Source of the DNA: Rickettsiaceae bacterium 4572_127
GTDB taxonomy: Bacteria > Pseudomonadota > Alphaproteobacteria > Rs-D84 > NBLK01
Assembly: GCA_002084505.1 (NCBI GenBank)
Contig: NBLK01000025.1
Coordinates: forward strand, 1-10,188
Direction: 5' to 3'
DNA length: 10,188 bases
Under the pieces are notes generated by a model, which saw nothing but the letters and a program-made list of their open reading frames with translations, had not been told where the DNA came from and made no database searches. The position numbers and the translations under genes are program-made. Of this stretch, positions 1 through 5,270 are shown in pieces; positions within the stretch are counted from its first letter, which is position 1; each line of letters starts with the position of its first letter.

Positions 1-197
1 TTTATTGATTTTTATAAATCAAAAGAACAAGTATATTTTTTGTAAAAATGGAAAAATCACTAATTAAAAGAAGAAAAACCTTTATCAAATAATATAAAAC
101 ATAATCTAAAAGGTAGCATATAGGTAGCATATAAAAAAAAGAATTTTCATCACAAAAACACTTTTCTTTTTAAGTCTTTGAAATTGTTTAGAAAAAA
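1..197. other. AT-rich non-coding stretch downstream of the tRNA
   Basis: No convincing coding frame is visible. The stretch holds two small AT-only hairpins: TTGATTT (5-11) with AAATCAA (16-22), and ATTTTT (35-40) with AAAAAT (44-49). It also holds the tandem 11-mer listed separately. Relative to the minus-strand tRNA this is the 3' trailer side. A run of six T residues (minus strand) follows the encoded CCA directly and may help termination. No integrase fragment or attachment-site duplicate of the tRNA 3' end is visible here. Confidence 0.5.
111..132. repeat. Tandem duplication of an 11-mer
   Basis: AGGTAGCATAT occurs at 111-121 and is repeated perfectly at 122-132. There are only two units, so it may be a simple slippage duplication. 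It lies about 65 bases beyond the 3' end of the tRNA gene, and no function is suggested. Confidence 0.8.
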
Positions 198-273
198 TGG
201 TGCCGGCTACAAGAGTCGAACTCGTGACCTACGCATTACAAGTGCGTCGCTCTACCAACTGAGCTAAGCCGGC
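198..273 (-). tRNA. tRNA-Thr, anticodon UGT, with encoded CCA
   Basis: Read on the minus strand, the 7-bp acceptor stem GCCGGCT (273-267) pairs with AGCCGGC (208-202). The discriminator A is at 201 and CCA is encoded at 200-198. The D arm contains GCTC...GAGC with AGTTGGTA between. The anticodon stem ACGCA/TGCGT encloses the loop CTTGTAA, giving anticodon TGT, which reads threonine ACA and, by wobble, other ACN codons. The T arm ACGAG/CTTGT (with one G-T pair) encloses TTCGACT, a normal T loop. Total length is 76 with CCA. All four arms close, so it should be functional. The gene stands alone, with its own promoter candidate upstream (288-317). Confidence 0.95.
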
Positions 274-287
274 TTTTAAAGACTTTC

Positions 288-317
288 TGCATAAATCTTG
301 GTGATTGCTTTTTGCAA
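288..317 (-). promoter_or_regulatory. Candidate promoter for tRNA-Thr
   Basis: On the minus strand TTGCAA (317-312) and TATGCA (293-288) are separated by 18 bases. The -10 box ends 14 bases before the mature tRNA 5' end, leaving room for a leader of about 7 bases. The -35 box falls within the small hairpin 302-320. Both hexamers match the sigma-70 consensus only partly, so this is tentative. Confidence 0.4.
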
Positions 318-475
318 TCAGTATGCACAATTTCACGAACTTGCAATGACCTTAAACGGTCGGTTGTCTGAAAATCATATTCCCCGAATATAATTTATGC
401 GACAATTTGTTCTAAAATTATGCCTTCTGATAACAAAAACCGTTCGTTATACTCACTTCAATCATGTTTTGTCGT
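300..475. other. Palindrome-rich non-coding region, possible structured RNA
   Basis: No coding frame is supported here, and the stretch is visibly less AT-rich than 480-600. Local inverted repeats are TGATTGC/GCAATCA (302-308/314-320), GACC/GGTC (348-351/358-361) and ATATTC/GAATAT (377-382/386-391). Longer-range complementarities are CGACAA (400-405) with TTGTCG (469-474), and AACGGT (355-360) with ACCGTT (439-444). A minus-strand promoter-like pair, TTTACA (552-547) and TAAAAT (529-524) spaced by 17, lies to its right. I compared it with what I remember of tmRNA, 4.5S RNA and RNase P RNA and saw none of their conserved sequences. It could be an unrecognised small RNA or merely intergenic palindromes. 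Confidence 0.25.
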
Positions 476-560
476 AAAAGTTTTTCTTTTTTAATTAAAA
501 ATATAAAAACAACATTTTAAAGCATTTTATATTATTCTTTTTCAAATGTAAATAAAAAAC

Positions 561-589
561 TTGCTTTTAATGAAAAAAAATATTATACT
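561..589 (+). promoter_or_regulatory. Promoter of serS
   Basis: TTGCTT (561-566) and TATACT (584-589) are separated by exactly 17 bases, close to the sigma-70 consensus. Transcription would start near 596 and give a leader of about 118 bases before the serS start codon. Confidence 0.7.
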
Positions 590-633
590 ACAAATATGAT
601 TATAGGTAAGTTTAAGTTTAATTCATTTCTTTC

Positions 634-650
634 ATCCGCAATGGGCGGAT
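634..650 (+). promoter_or_regulatory. Hairpin in the serS leader
   Basis: ATCCGC (634-639) pairs with GCGGAT (645-650) across the five-base loop AATGG. It is a locally GC-rich stem inside a very AT-rich untranslated leader. No U-run follows directly, so it does not look like a complete intrinsic terminator, and I see no T-box core or known riboswitch motif. It could stabilise the mRNA or bind a regulator. Confidence 0.5.
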
Positions 651-713
651 AATCTTTAGTTTCAAAAACAATTTAATAAATTAATTTACATAAAATAAAA
701 AAAAGGATAGCAA

Positions 714-2039
714 ATGCTAGACAAAAAATACATTTTAGAAAACATAAATTTGATTCAAAAATCAGCAAAAAATAAAGGTTTCAAAATTGATTTGCATGAT
801 TTCCAAAAATTAAACACTGAAATTTCTCACTTAAAAACTGAGTATGAAAAACAACTTGCTGAGAAAAATCGTCTTTCAAAAGAGATAGGAAAGGGATTTA
901 TAAAAGATGTAAACAGTGGAGATGAAAGTGATAAAGCTAAAGGTAAATTTGAAGAATTTAAAAATTTAGTTAAAAGATCAAAGGAAGCAACCAAGTTAGC
1001 AAAATCTATAGATAAAGAACTCCTTGATAAAGAAGAATCTTTTAAAGAAATAATGCTACATATTCCGCAAGTGCATTTTGATGATGCTCCAATTGGAAGC
1101 GATGACTCAGGAAATGTGGTCATAAAAACTGTCGGAAAAAAAACTGATTTTAATTTTATTCCGAAAGATCATTACGATCTTTTAGAAGCTAACGATTGGG
1201 CTGATTTTTCAATTACAAATATCACTGGTCCGCGAGCATATTCTCTAAAAGGCGAAATGGCGAGATTGGAATTGGCAATTCATTTATTTATTTTAGATAA
1301 ATTAACTGCGGAAGGATTTACTCAATTTACAGTGCCTGCTTTATGCAAACCACAGGCGATTTATGATGCTGGGCATTTCCCTGGGAGTGATTTGAACGAT
1401 CTAAAAGATGATGTTTATTTTCTGAATGAAACCGATTTATGCCTTGCAGGAACGAGTGAAATTGTTCTAAACAGTCTGCATAAAAATCAGATTTTAGACG
1501 GAAAAAGTTTGCCGAAGTTGTATGCTGGATATTCTCCCGCCTTTAGAAAAGAATCTGGTGCATCAGGAAAAGACACTCGTGGATTAGTTCGTGTTCATCA
1601 ATTTTCAAAGGTGGAGCAATTTGTGTTTTGTAAGGTTGGAGAAAGCCAAAAATACTTTGATAAATTACTCGGGATCTTAGAAAGTGTAATGCAGGATTTA
1701 GAATTGCCGTATCAACTTCTAGAAACTTGTTCTGGCGATATGGGCTTTAATAAAATTCGCATGATAGATGTTGAAGCTTGGGTGCCTACACAGAAAAAAT
1801 ACCGTGAATTGGGAAGTTGTTCTATGATTGGAGATTTTCAAAGTCGACGAACAAATACTCGTTATAGAGGAGCTGATGGAAATGGAAAGGTTTCTTTTGC
1901 TGAGACACTGAATAATACTGGGATTGCGACCCCGCGAGTCCTTGCTCCACTTATTGAAAACCATCAAAGGGAAGACGGAAAAATTAAAATACCTACAAAG
2001 CTTCAACCGTATATGAATGGTAAAAAAACAATTGGATAA
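714..2039 (+). CDS. serS: Seryl-tRNA synthetase
   Basis: Class II aminoacyl-tRNA synthetase that charges tRNA-Ser (and tRNA-Sec where present) in the cytoplasm. Residues about 1-115 form the charged, coiled-coil-prone N-terminal arm that grips the long variable arm of tRNA-Ser. The catalytic core follows: GTSE at 246-249, motif 2 around LYAGYSPAFRKE (269-280) and TRGLVRVHQFSKVEQF (288-303), the serine/ATP pocket GSCSMIGDFQSRR (367-379), and motif 3 LNNTGIATPR (399-408). The C-terminal LQPYMNGKK is typical. At 441 residues it is slightly longer than the common 420-430. ATG 714 is preceded by AAAGGAT at suitable spacing. The wording of motif 3 and GTSE departs from the usual proteobacterial NGSGLAVGR form, suggesting a distinct SerRS subgroup or transfer. 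It is monocistronic and convergent with the toxin gene, with a 19-base gap. Confidence 0.97.
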   Translation: MLDKKYILENINLIQKSAKNKGFKIDLHDFQKLNTEISHLKTEYEKQLAEKNRLSKEIGKGFIKDVNSGDESDKAKGKFEEFKNLVKRSKEATKLAKSIDKELLDKEESFKEIMLHIPQVHFDDAPIGSDDSGNVVIKTVGKKTDFNFIPKDHYDLLEANDWADFSITNITGPRAYSLKGEMARLELAIHLFILDKLTAEGFTQFTVPALCKPQAIYDAGHFPGSDLNDLKDDVYFLNETDLCLAGTSEIVLNSLHKNQILDGKSLPKLYAGYSPAFRKESGASGKDTRGLVRVHQFSKVEQFVFCKVGESQKYFDKLLGILESVMQDLELPYQLLETCSGDMGFNKIRMIDVEAWVPTQKKYRELGSCSMIGDFQSRRTNTRYRGADGNGKVSFAETLNNTGIATPRVLAPLIENHQREDGKIKIPTKLQPYMNGKKTIG

Positions 2040-2058
2040 AGACTGCTGTAAAATAAGC

Positions 2059-2313
2059 TTAATAATGGTATTTACATTGAATAATTGTGATTTTATTTTG
2101 TGAAACAGCATAAACAATTCGATGCTCTGCATTTATTCGCCTAGACCAAAAACCTGAAAGATTATTCTTCAGTGCTTCAGGTTTTCCTATGCCTTCAAAT
2201 GGAGTGCGAAGAATAGTTTTTACTAAAAGATTAACCTTTTTTAGAATTCTTTTATCGGTTTTTTGCCAATACAAATAATCCTCCCAGCCTTCGGCACTAA
2301 ATATCAAATTCAT
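2059..2313 (-). CDS. yoeB: YoeB-family mRNA interferase toxin
   Basis: RelE/ParE-superfamily toxin of the YoeB type, which binds the ribosomal A site and cleaves mRNA. Its 84 residues match E. coli YoeB in length and track it almost throughout: DDYLYWQ-like EDYLYWQ near the N-terminus, TDKRI, RTPFEG, GKPE, NLSGFWSRRI, EHRIVYAV and the terminal KYHY. The catalytic residues known for YoeB are all present (E46, R65, H83, Y84), so the toxin should be active. Its ATG overlaps the antitoxin stop codon by one base (TAATG), the usual translational coupling that keeps antitoxin in excess. It ends 19 bases from serS, tail to tail, with no evident terminator between them. Confidence 0.96.
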   Translation of the reverse strand: MNLIFSAEGWEDYLYWQKTDKRILKKVNLLVKTILRTPFEGIGKPEALKNNLSGFWSRRINAEHRIVYAVSQNKITIIQCKYHY

Positions 2314-2576
2314 TAGATTTTCTTTAAGTTTCCAGATGAATCAAAATCGACTAAAATTTCTTTTTTGTCATTTATAGAATGCAATAATCTTTTGCGATTA
2401 TTTTTATTTTTCATCAAATAATTAGTCTCTGTTAGCCCACCATAATTTTCTAGCGAAATCAAAACAACAGGCTTTTTTTGCCCTCGTGTTATAATTACAG
2501 GGGAAAAATCGTTGGTGACAATCTCCATGTTTTGAGCTAAATTATTTCTAAATTCTGTGTAGTTTGTTATATGCAT
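2313..2576 (-). CDS. yefM: YefM/Phd-family antitoxin
   Basis: Antitoxin of the YefM/Phd family. The 87-residue protein has the typical N-terminal DNA-binding/dimerisation half, with IVTNDFSPVIITRGQKKPVVLISLENYGGL at about 19-48 (broken here by family features: a V/T-rich strand, the R-G-x-K-P-V-V-L strand and SLENY). A flexible charged C-terminal half (MKNKNNRKRLLHSI and on) normally wraps around and neutralises YoeB. Such antitoxins also repress their own operon together with the toxin. The start is well supported by AAAGGAG five bases upstream of ATG (2576-2574). A promoter sits immediately upstream (2596-2623), so the leader is very short and operator binding there would block transcription. 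Confidence 0.9.
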   Translation of the reverse strand: MHITNYTEFRNNLAQNMEIVTNDFSPVIITRGQKKPVVLISLENYGGLTETNYLMKNKNNRKRLLHSINDKKEILVDFDSSGNLKKI

Positions 2577-2581
2577 ACGAA

Positions 2582-2623
2582 CTCCTTTAAGTACAAGTAT
2601 AAAGACTTAAATAAAAAAAGCAA
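2582..2623 (-). promoter_or_regulatory. Promoter, operator candidate and RBS of the yefM-yoeB operon
   Basis: On the minus strand TTGCTT (2623-2618) and TATACT (2601-2596) are spaced by 16 bases, and the ribosome binding site AAAGGAG occupies 2588-2582. The imperfect inverted repeat CTTTA...TAAAG (2585-2589 with 2600-2604) overlaps the -10 box and the start region. It is a plausible autoregulatory operator, though E. coli YefM operators use a TGTACA core and only a partial match (TTGTAC) is seen here. Confidence 0.6.
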
Positions 2624-2646
2624 GAAAAAAAATCAATTTTTTTCTT
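2622..2646. repeat. Poly-A/poly-T hairpin
   Basis: AAGAAAAAAA (2622-2631) and TTTTTTTCTT (2637-2646) are perfect 10-base arms around ATCAA. The structure overlaps the -35 box of the toxin-antitoxin promoter and abuts the 144-bp repeat element. It could act as a weak terminator for transcripts arriving from the ymdB-like gene, but an A/T-only stem is not strong evidence. Confidence 0.4.
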
Positions 2647-2689
2647 ACCTAACTTAAAGTTGAATCTTGCCTTATTATTGATGAATTAA

Positions 2690-2712
2690 ATGTATTAACA
2701 TTGTTAATACAT
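2690..2712. promoter_or_regulatory. Palindrome P1 of repeat copy 1
   Basis: Perfect inverted repeat with 10-base arms ATGTATTAAC (2690-2699) and GTTAATACAT (2703-2712) and centre ATT. It is identical to 5271-5293. The size and symmetry suit a homodimeric DNA-binding protein; no U-run follows, so it is unlikely to be a terminator. Confidence 0.6.
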
Positions 2713-2769
2713 CTCTCGCTTAACCTCTTGTTTTATCTTTCTTTTTGTCTAGTTTTTTCAGGTATACTT

Positions 2770-2790
2770 TGTATTAACGTTGTTAATACA
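2770..2790. promoter_or_regulatory. Palindrome P2 of repeat copy 1
   Basis: Perfect inverted repeat with 9-base arms TGTATTAAC (2770-2778) and GTTAATACA (2782-2790) and centre GTT. It is identical to 5351-5371. Its centre lies 79 bases from the P1 centre, the same distance as in the second copy. The T run after it on the plus strand could give it terminator character, but the second copy lacks so long a run. Confidence 0.6.
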
Positions 2791-2842
2791 TTTTTTCTAA
2801 CGAAAGCCCTATTTTTTTTACTGAAATAAAAAATATGATTCA

Positions 2843-3646
2843 TTATTGCGAAAGAGTTTTGTTAAAATCTACAAAAAGGTTTTCTGCTTTTATGCATTTA
2901 TTTGTTTTATCATCAATAGTAAAAATCACTCCCGAAAGAGAGCCATCTCCGTTTTGAGGTTGTAGATGTGTTCGCTTTATATTCGGTAAATGATGTGTCA
3001 AAGCTCGCTCTGGCTCTGCTCCAATAACAGAATTGTAGTTTCCACACATTCCAGCATCTGTAATATATCCTGTGCCTTTCGGAAAAATTCTAGCATCTGC
3101 AGTCGGCACATGTGTATGAGTCCCAAACATTGCAGTAATTTTTCCGTCTACATGAAATCCCATTGCTTGTTTTTCTCCTGTTGCCTCAGCATGAAAATCT
3201 AGAAAAATCAAATCAGTCTTATCTTTAATTTTTTCATAAATTTCATTAAACTTTTCAAATGGATTTGAAATTATTTTTTTCTCATTCTCTATAAAAACTA
3301 TTCCTAATAGTGAAATTACGGCGACCTTTTTACCTTGAAATTCTATAATCGCATAGCCTTCTCCGAACTTTCCATTGTGATAGTTTCCAGCATTTACGAC
3401 TAAATTATTATTTATTGGAGTATCTTTGCGACTTATTGCATGGTCTCCGACAGTTAGAATGTTTATCTCAGATTCGGCTAGGAATTTATCTGCGATTCGT
3501 TCGGTGACTCCAAATCCATGAGCAGAATTTTCTACATTTGCAATTACTAAATCTATCTTTTTTGATTTTTTTATACTTGGCAAATCATTGAAAATTGCTT
3601 CTCGTCCTGATTTCCCAAAAACATCTCCTAGACACAAGACTCTCAT
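2843..3646 (-). CDS. ymdB: YmdB-family (TIGR00282-type) metallophosphoesterase
   Basis: Calcineurin-like metallophosphoesterase of the YmdB family, members of which hydrolyse 2',3'-cyclic nucleotides and influence global gene expression. Length (267) is typical. Metal-site motifs are visible: GDVFG with D8, NVENSAHG with E39 and N40, DFHAEATGEK with H152, and GTHTHVPTAD with H177 and H179, followed by PKGTGYITDAGM. The usual GNH motif reads GDH here (D68-H69), so an expected Asn ligand is Asp, and the usual W-D after it is missing (AISRKD). The family NLxGRVF segment reads SLLGIVF. The fold looks intact but the site is divergent. Its ATG overlaps the stop of the upstream exported-protein gene by one base (TAATG), making it the third gene of an operon. 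A terminator is not obvious after it. Confidence 0.88.
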   Translation of the reverse strand: MRVLCLGDVFGKSGREAIFNDLPSIKKSKKIDLVIANVENSAHGFGVTERIADKFLAESEINILTVGDHAISRKDTPINNNLVVNAGNYHNGKFGEGYAIIEFQGKKVAVISLLGIVFIENEKKIISNPFEKFNEIYEKIKDKTDLIFLDFHAEATGEKQAMGFHVDGKITAMFGTHTHVPTADARIFPKGTGYITDAGMCGNYNSVIGAEPERALTHHLPNIKRTHLQPQNGDGSLSGVIFTIDDKTNKCIKAENLFVDFNKTLSQ

Positions 3647-4242
3647 TATTTAGTTCCAGTTTTAGCAGGTGCGTTTTGGTTTTTTCCCAATAAAAATCCG
3701 CCTATTGTTCCCCCTAAGGTTGTAGCAGAGCCAACTCCAACAGCTATATTTCTTTGTTTTTTAGCTTTGTCTTTTGATTTCACCATTTCGTCGTATTTCT
3801 TTTTCCATTGTCCGATAGCGCCTGCATATTCAGTATTCATTCTGTCACATTCTGTCTTAAAAGTAGAAAAGGTGTTTTCTAAACGAGTAGCAATTGCTTG
3901 CCAAACAAGAGCCTGACAATCTCCGTCGATTTTATCTAAATTGGTGCCTCCCAGCTGAATTGCACTTATTATTGAAGCAGAATCACTGCAGACAACAGTA
4001 GCACAATATGCCGTTAACTGAGTTTTTATTTTATCAATTGGACATGGTGAAGATTCTTTTTTTGCAATTATTGTAGCAGGATCAACAACAGCACTTGCAG
4101 GAGGATTCATCCTAGCATAGTTGCTTTCTTTTTTTTCTCGTTGTCCTCTGCGAGCTTTCATATCTCGCAAATCCTTACTTCCTGCTTTTGCAAAAACAGA
4201 AACAGAAAAAACACACAGTAAAAGTAGAATTATTTTTTTCAT
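3646..4242 (-). CDS. Unrecognised exported protein with Gly-rich C-terminal hydrophobic segment
   Basis: I do not recognise this family. The chosen start (ATG 4242-4240) gives 198 residues beginning MKKIILLLLCVFSVSVFA, a clear signal peptide with likely cleavage after residue 18. An in-frame extension to 4404 would be W/R-rich and would overlap the upstream gene, so it is rejected. The mature part has a basic stretch (KARRGQREKK, 29-38), cysteines at 67, 80, 85, 109 and 132, a charged helix-prone segment at about 115-165, and a hydrophobic glycine-rich stretch at 166-186 resembling a glycine zipper or membrane segment. The ATGA overlap with the preceding gene (4 bases) and TAATG overlap with the ymdB-like gene indicate coupled translation. 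An AGGTGG precedes the start. A periplasmic or envelope location is inferred. Confidence 0.75.
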   Translation of the reverse strand: MKKIILLLLCVFSVSVFAKAGSKDLRDMKARRGQREKKESNYARMNPPASAVVDPATIIAKKESSPCPIDKIKTQLTAYCATVVCSDSASIISAIQLGGTNLDKIDGDCQALVWQAIATRLENTFSTFKTECDRMNTEYAGAIGQWKKKYDEMVKSKDKAKKQRNIAVGVGSATTLGGTIGGFLLGKNQNAPAKTGTK

Positions 4243-4790
4243 TGACCGCCACCTAACCCCTGTAACATTCCGCCTAAATTTCCTAATCCACCACCGCCTA
4301 CCCCACCGAGCATTCCACCCATTCCCGGTGCAATTTGACCTAATAAAGGAGATAAAATTTGTTCTTTCATTCCACCTAGAACCTGAACAGCCTGACCAGC
4401 ACAAGCAGAATTATTTCGGAATTTATTTATTCGGGCAAGTTCATCACTAGTATAGTCAGTTGTGCTCCAATTTCCCATTTGTCCTAAGATCTGCCCAGCA
4501 ATAGCCCTAGATTTTATGTCATCATCTTTTGTAATCGCTGGTTTAGACTCTCCAACAAGTATTGCACCGTCATCATTTGCATATAGCTCCATGTTATATT
4601 CTACCATCAACCCATAGACAAAAGTTCCATCGCTTTCTGTAAAACGACAAGCATTTGTGGCATTTTTCATTTCTCCAACTTTGTTTTTTACATTCATTAT
4701 GGTTCCTATTCCCTGCTGAAGCATCAAAGGATTAATAGCATTTGAAACTATTGGAATACTTAATAAAAAACCTAAAATTATCTTTTTCAT
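4239..4790 (-). CDS. Unrecognised exported protein with Gly-rich tail
   Basis: I do not recognise this family. The 183-residue product starts MKKIILGFLLSIPIVSNA, a good signal peptide with probable cleavage after A18. The mature part has only two cysteines (C48, C130), which could form a disulfide. It ends in a low-complexity tail rich in Gly, Met and Leu (about 151-183, with GGMLGGVGGGGLG inside), suggesting oligomerisation, an amyloid-like property or surface/membrane association. It is the first gene of a three-gene operon with the next exported protein and the ymdB-like gene. No Shine-Dalgarno sequence precedes the ATG; a -10 box lies six bases upstream, so the mRNA is probably leaderless. 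The similar MKKII leader sequences of this gene and the next may reflect common export or old duplication, but the mature parts do not look alike. Confidence 0.8.
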   Translation of the reverse strand: MKKIILGFLLSIPIVSNAINPLMLQQGIGTIMNVKNKVGEMKNATNACRFTESDGTFVYGLMVEYNMELYANDDGAILVGESKPAITKDDDIKSRAIAGQILGQMGNWSTTDYTSDELARINKFRNNSACAGQAVQVLGGMKEQILSPLLGQIAPGMGGMLGGVGGGGLGNLGGMLQGLGGGQ

Positions 4791-4796
4791 ACGAAT

Positions 4797-4807
4797 AGTA
4801 TATCATA
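4797..4807 (-). promoter_or_regulatory. -10 region of a probably leaderless operon
   Basis: On the minus strand TATACT (4802-4797) lies six bases before the ATG at 4790, and an overlapping TATGAT (4807-4802) lies eleven bases before it. Transcription would begin at or within a few bases of the start codon. No good -35 is seen; position -35 falls in a run of T residues. There is no ribosome binding site between the -10 and the ATG. Confidence 0.55.
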
Positions 4808-4885
4808 TTTTTAAGAGAAAAAAAAGCCTAATTTTCTGACAATTTTATTTGTTTTTGGCTCTTTTCTAGACTATATGTGTTTTTA

Positions 4886-4923
4886 TCCCTCACCCTGTCC
4901 CTCTCCCGCAAGGGGAGAGGCGA
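4886..4923. repeat. GC-rich palindromic repeat, partial copy
   Basis: CCCTCACCC is followed by the stem CCTCTCCC (4900-4907) and GGGAGAGG (4913-4920). Its last 23 bases (4900-4922) are the exact reverse complement of 5037-5059 in the neighbouring copy, and the same core recurs at 7125-7181. The block between CTCACCC and CCTCTCCC is short here, so this is a variant of the family. Such repeats stand out by GC content from the AT-rich surroundings and resemble REP-like intergenic elements found in many Gram-negative genomes. Confidence 0.8.
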
Positions 4924-5028
4924 CGAAACACTTGATGCTTCTTTTTTCCTCTTGTTAATTTTTATGTTTTGGTATTTTGTGAAACATTGGAGTAAACAAG
5001 TTTATGAGTAAAGGCTGTTCCTTAAAAC

Positions 5029-5085
5029 TCGGTCTCCGCCTCTCCCCTTGCGGGAGAGGTCGAGCGAAGCTCGGGTGAGGGGTAT
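5029..5085. repeat. 57-bp GC-rich palindromic repeat, identical to a copy at 7125-7181
   Basis: The 57 bases are the exact reverse complement of 7125-7181. They contain two stems: CCTCTCCC/GGGAGAGG, and CGAGC/GCTCG around GAA. With the partial copy at 4886-4923 they form an inverted pair enclosing about 105 bases. Perfect identity over 57 bases against strong surrounding divergence suggests recent spread or gene conversion. Confidence 0.9.
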
Positions 5086-5165
5086 TAAAACACACACAAA
5101 ATGGAATTGAACCTTGTTTTTTAGATGAAAAACATTTTTGTATCTTTGTGTGAAATCTAGAAAGG

Positions 5166-5210
5166 CTATAAAACTAGGTTTATAGGTCTAGGCGCGGAAA
5201 ACAGACCTAT
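5166..5210. repeat. Two overlapping inverted repeats
   Basis: CTATAAA (5166-5172) pairs with TTTATAG (5179-5185). ATAGGTCT (5182-5189) pairs with AGACCTAT (5203-5210) around a GC-rich 13-base loop. The two stems share 5182-5185 and so cannot both form fully in one RNA. The second is followed by TTT on the plus strand. A role as weak terminator or switch is possible but unsupported. Confidence 0.5.
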
Positions 5211-5270
5211 TTTACAGCCAAAAACACACCTAACTCAAAGTTGAATTTTGCTTTATCATTGATGAGTTAA

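Larger units (their letters stand above)
2647..2790. repeat. 144-bp dispersed repeat with paired palindromes, copy 1
   Basis: This aligns without gaps to 5228-5371 in the same orientation (constant offset 2581). By hand count there are 18 mismatches in 144: five in the first 43 bases (all transitions), none in either palindrome, one in the first 22 bases of the spacer, and twelve in the last 35 bases of the spacer. It contains two perfect palindromes centred at 2701 and 2780. It lies between the leftward toxin-antitoxin operon and the 3' end of the leftward ymdB-like gene. No terminal inverted repeats or target duplications are evident. The function is unknown. Confidence 0.9.

Noticed and set aside
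1..290. Integration site of a genomic island at the tRNA-Thr gene
   Set aside because: No integrase frame and no second copy of the tRNA 3' end are visible in the window; the tandem 11-mer is not related to the tRNA sequence.
596..713. T-box or other known riboswitch in the serS leader
   Set aside because: Only one short hairpin is present; no T-box sequence, specifier loop or antiterminator pair can be seen.
1719..2132. Minus-strand open frame of 137 codons across the serS 3' end
   Set aside because: Antisense to the well-supported serS and overlapping the toxin gene out of frame; no family features.
4243..4404. Upstream extension of the second exported-protein gene
   Set aside because: The extension reads W-, R- and N-rich nonsense that is the out-of-frame Gly-rich tail of the upstream gene. 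The inner ATG has a signal peptide and an ATGA overlap.
4121..4450. Plus-strand open frame of 109 codons
   Set aside because: Antisense to the two coupled exported-protein genes, with no ribosome binding site or recognisable content.
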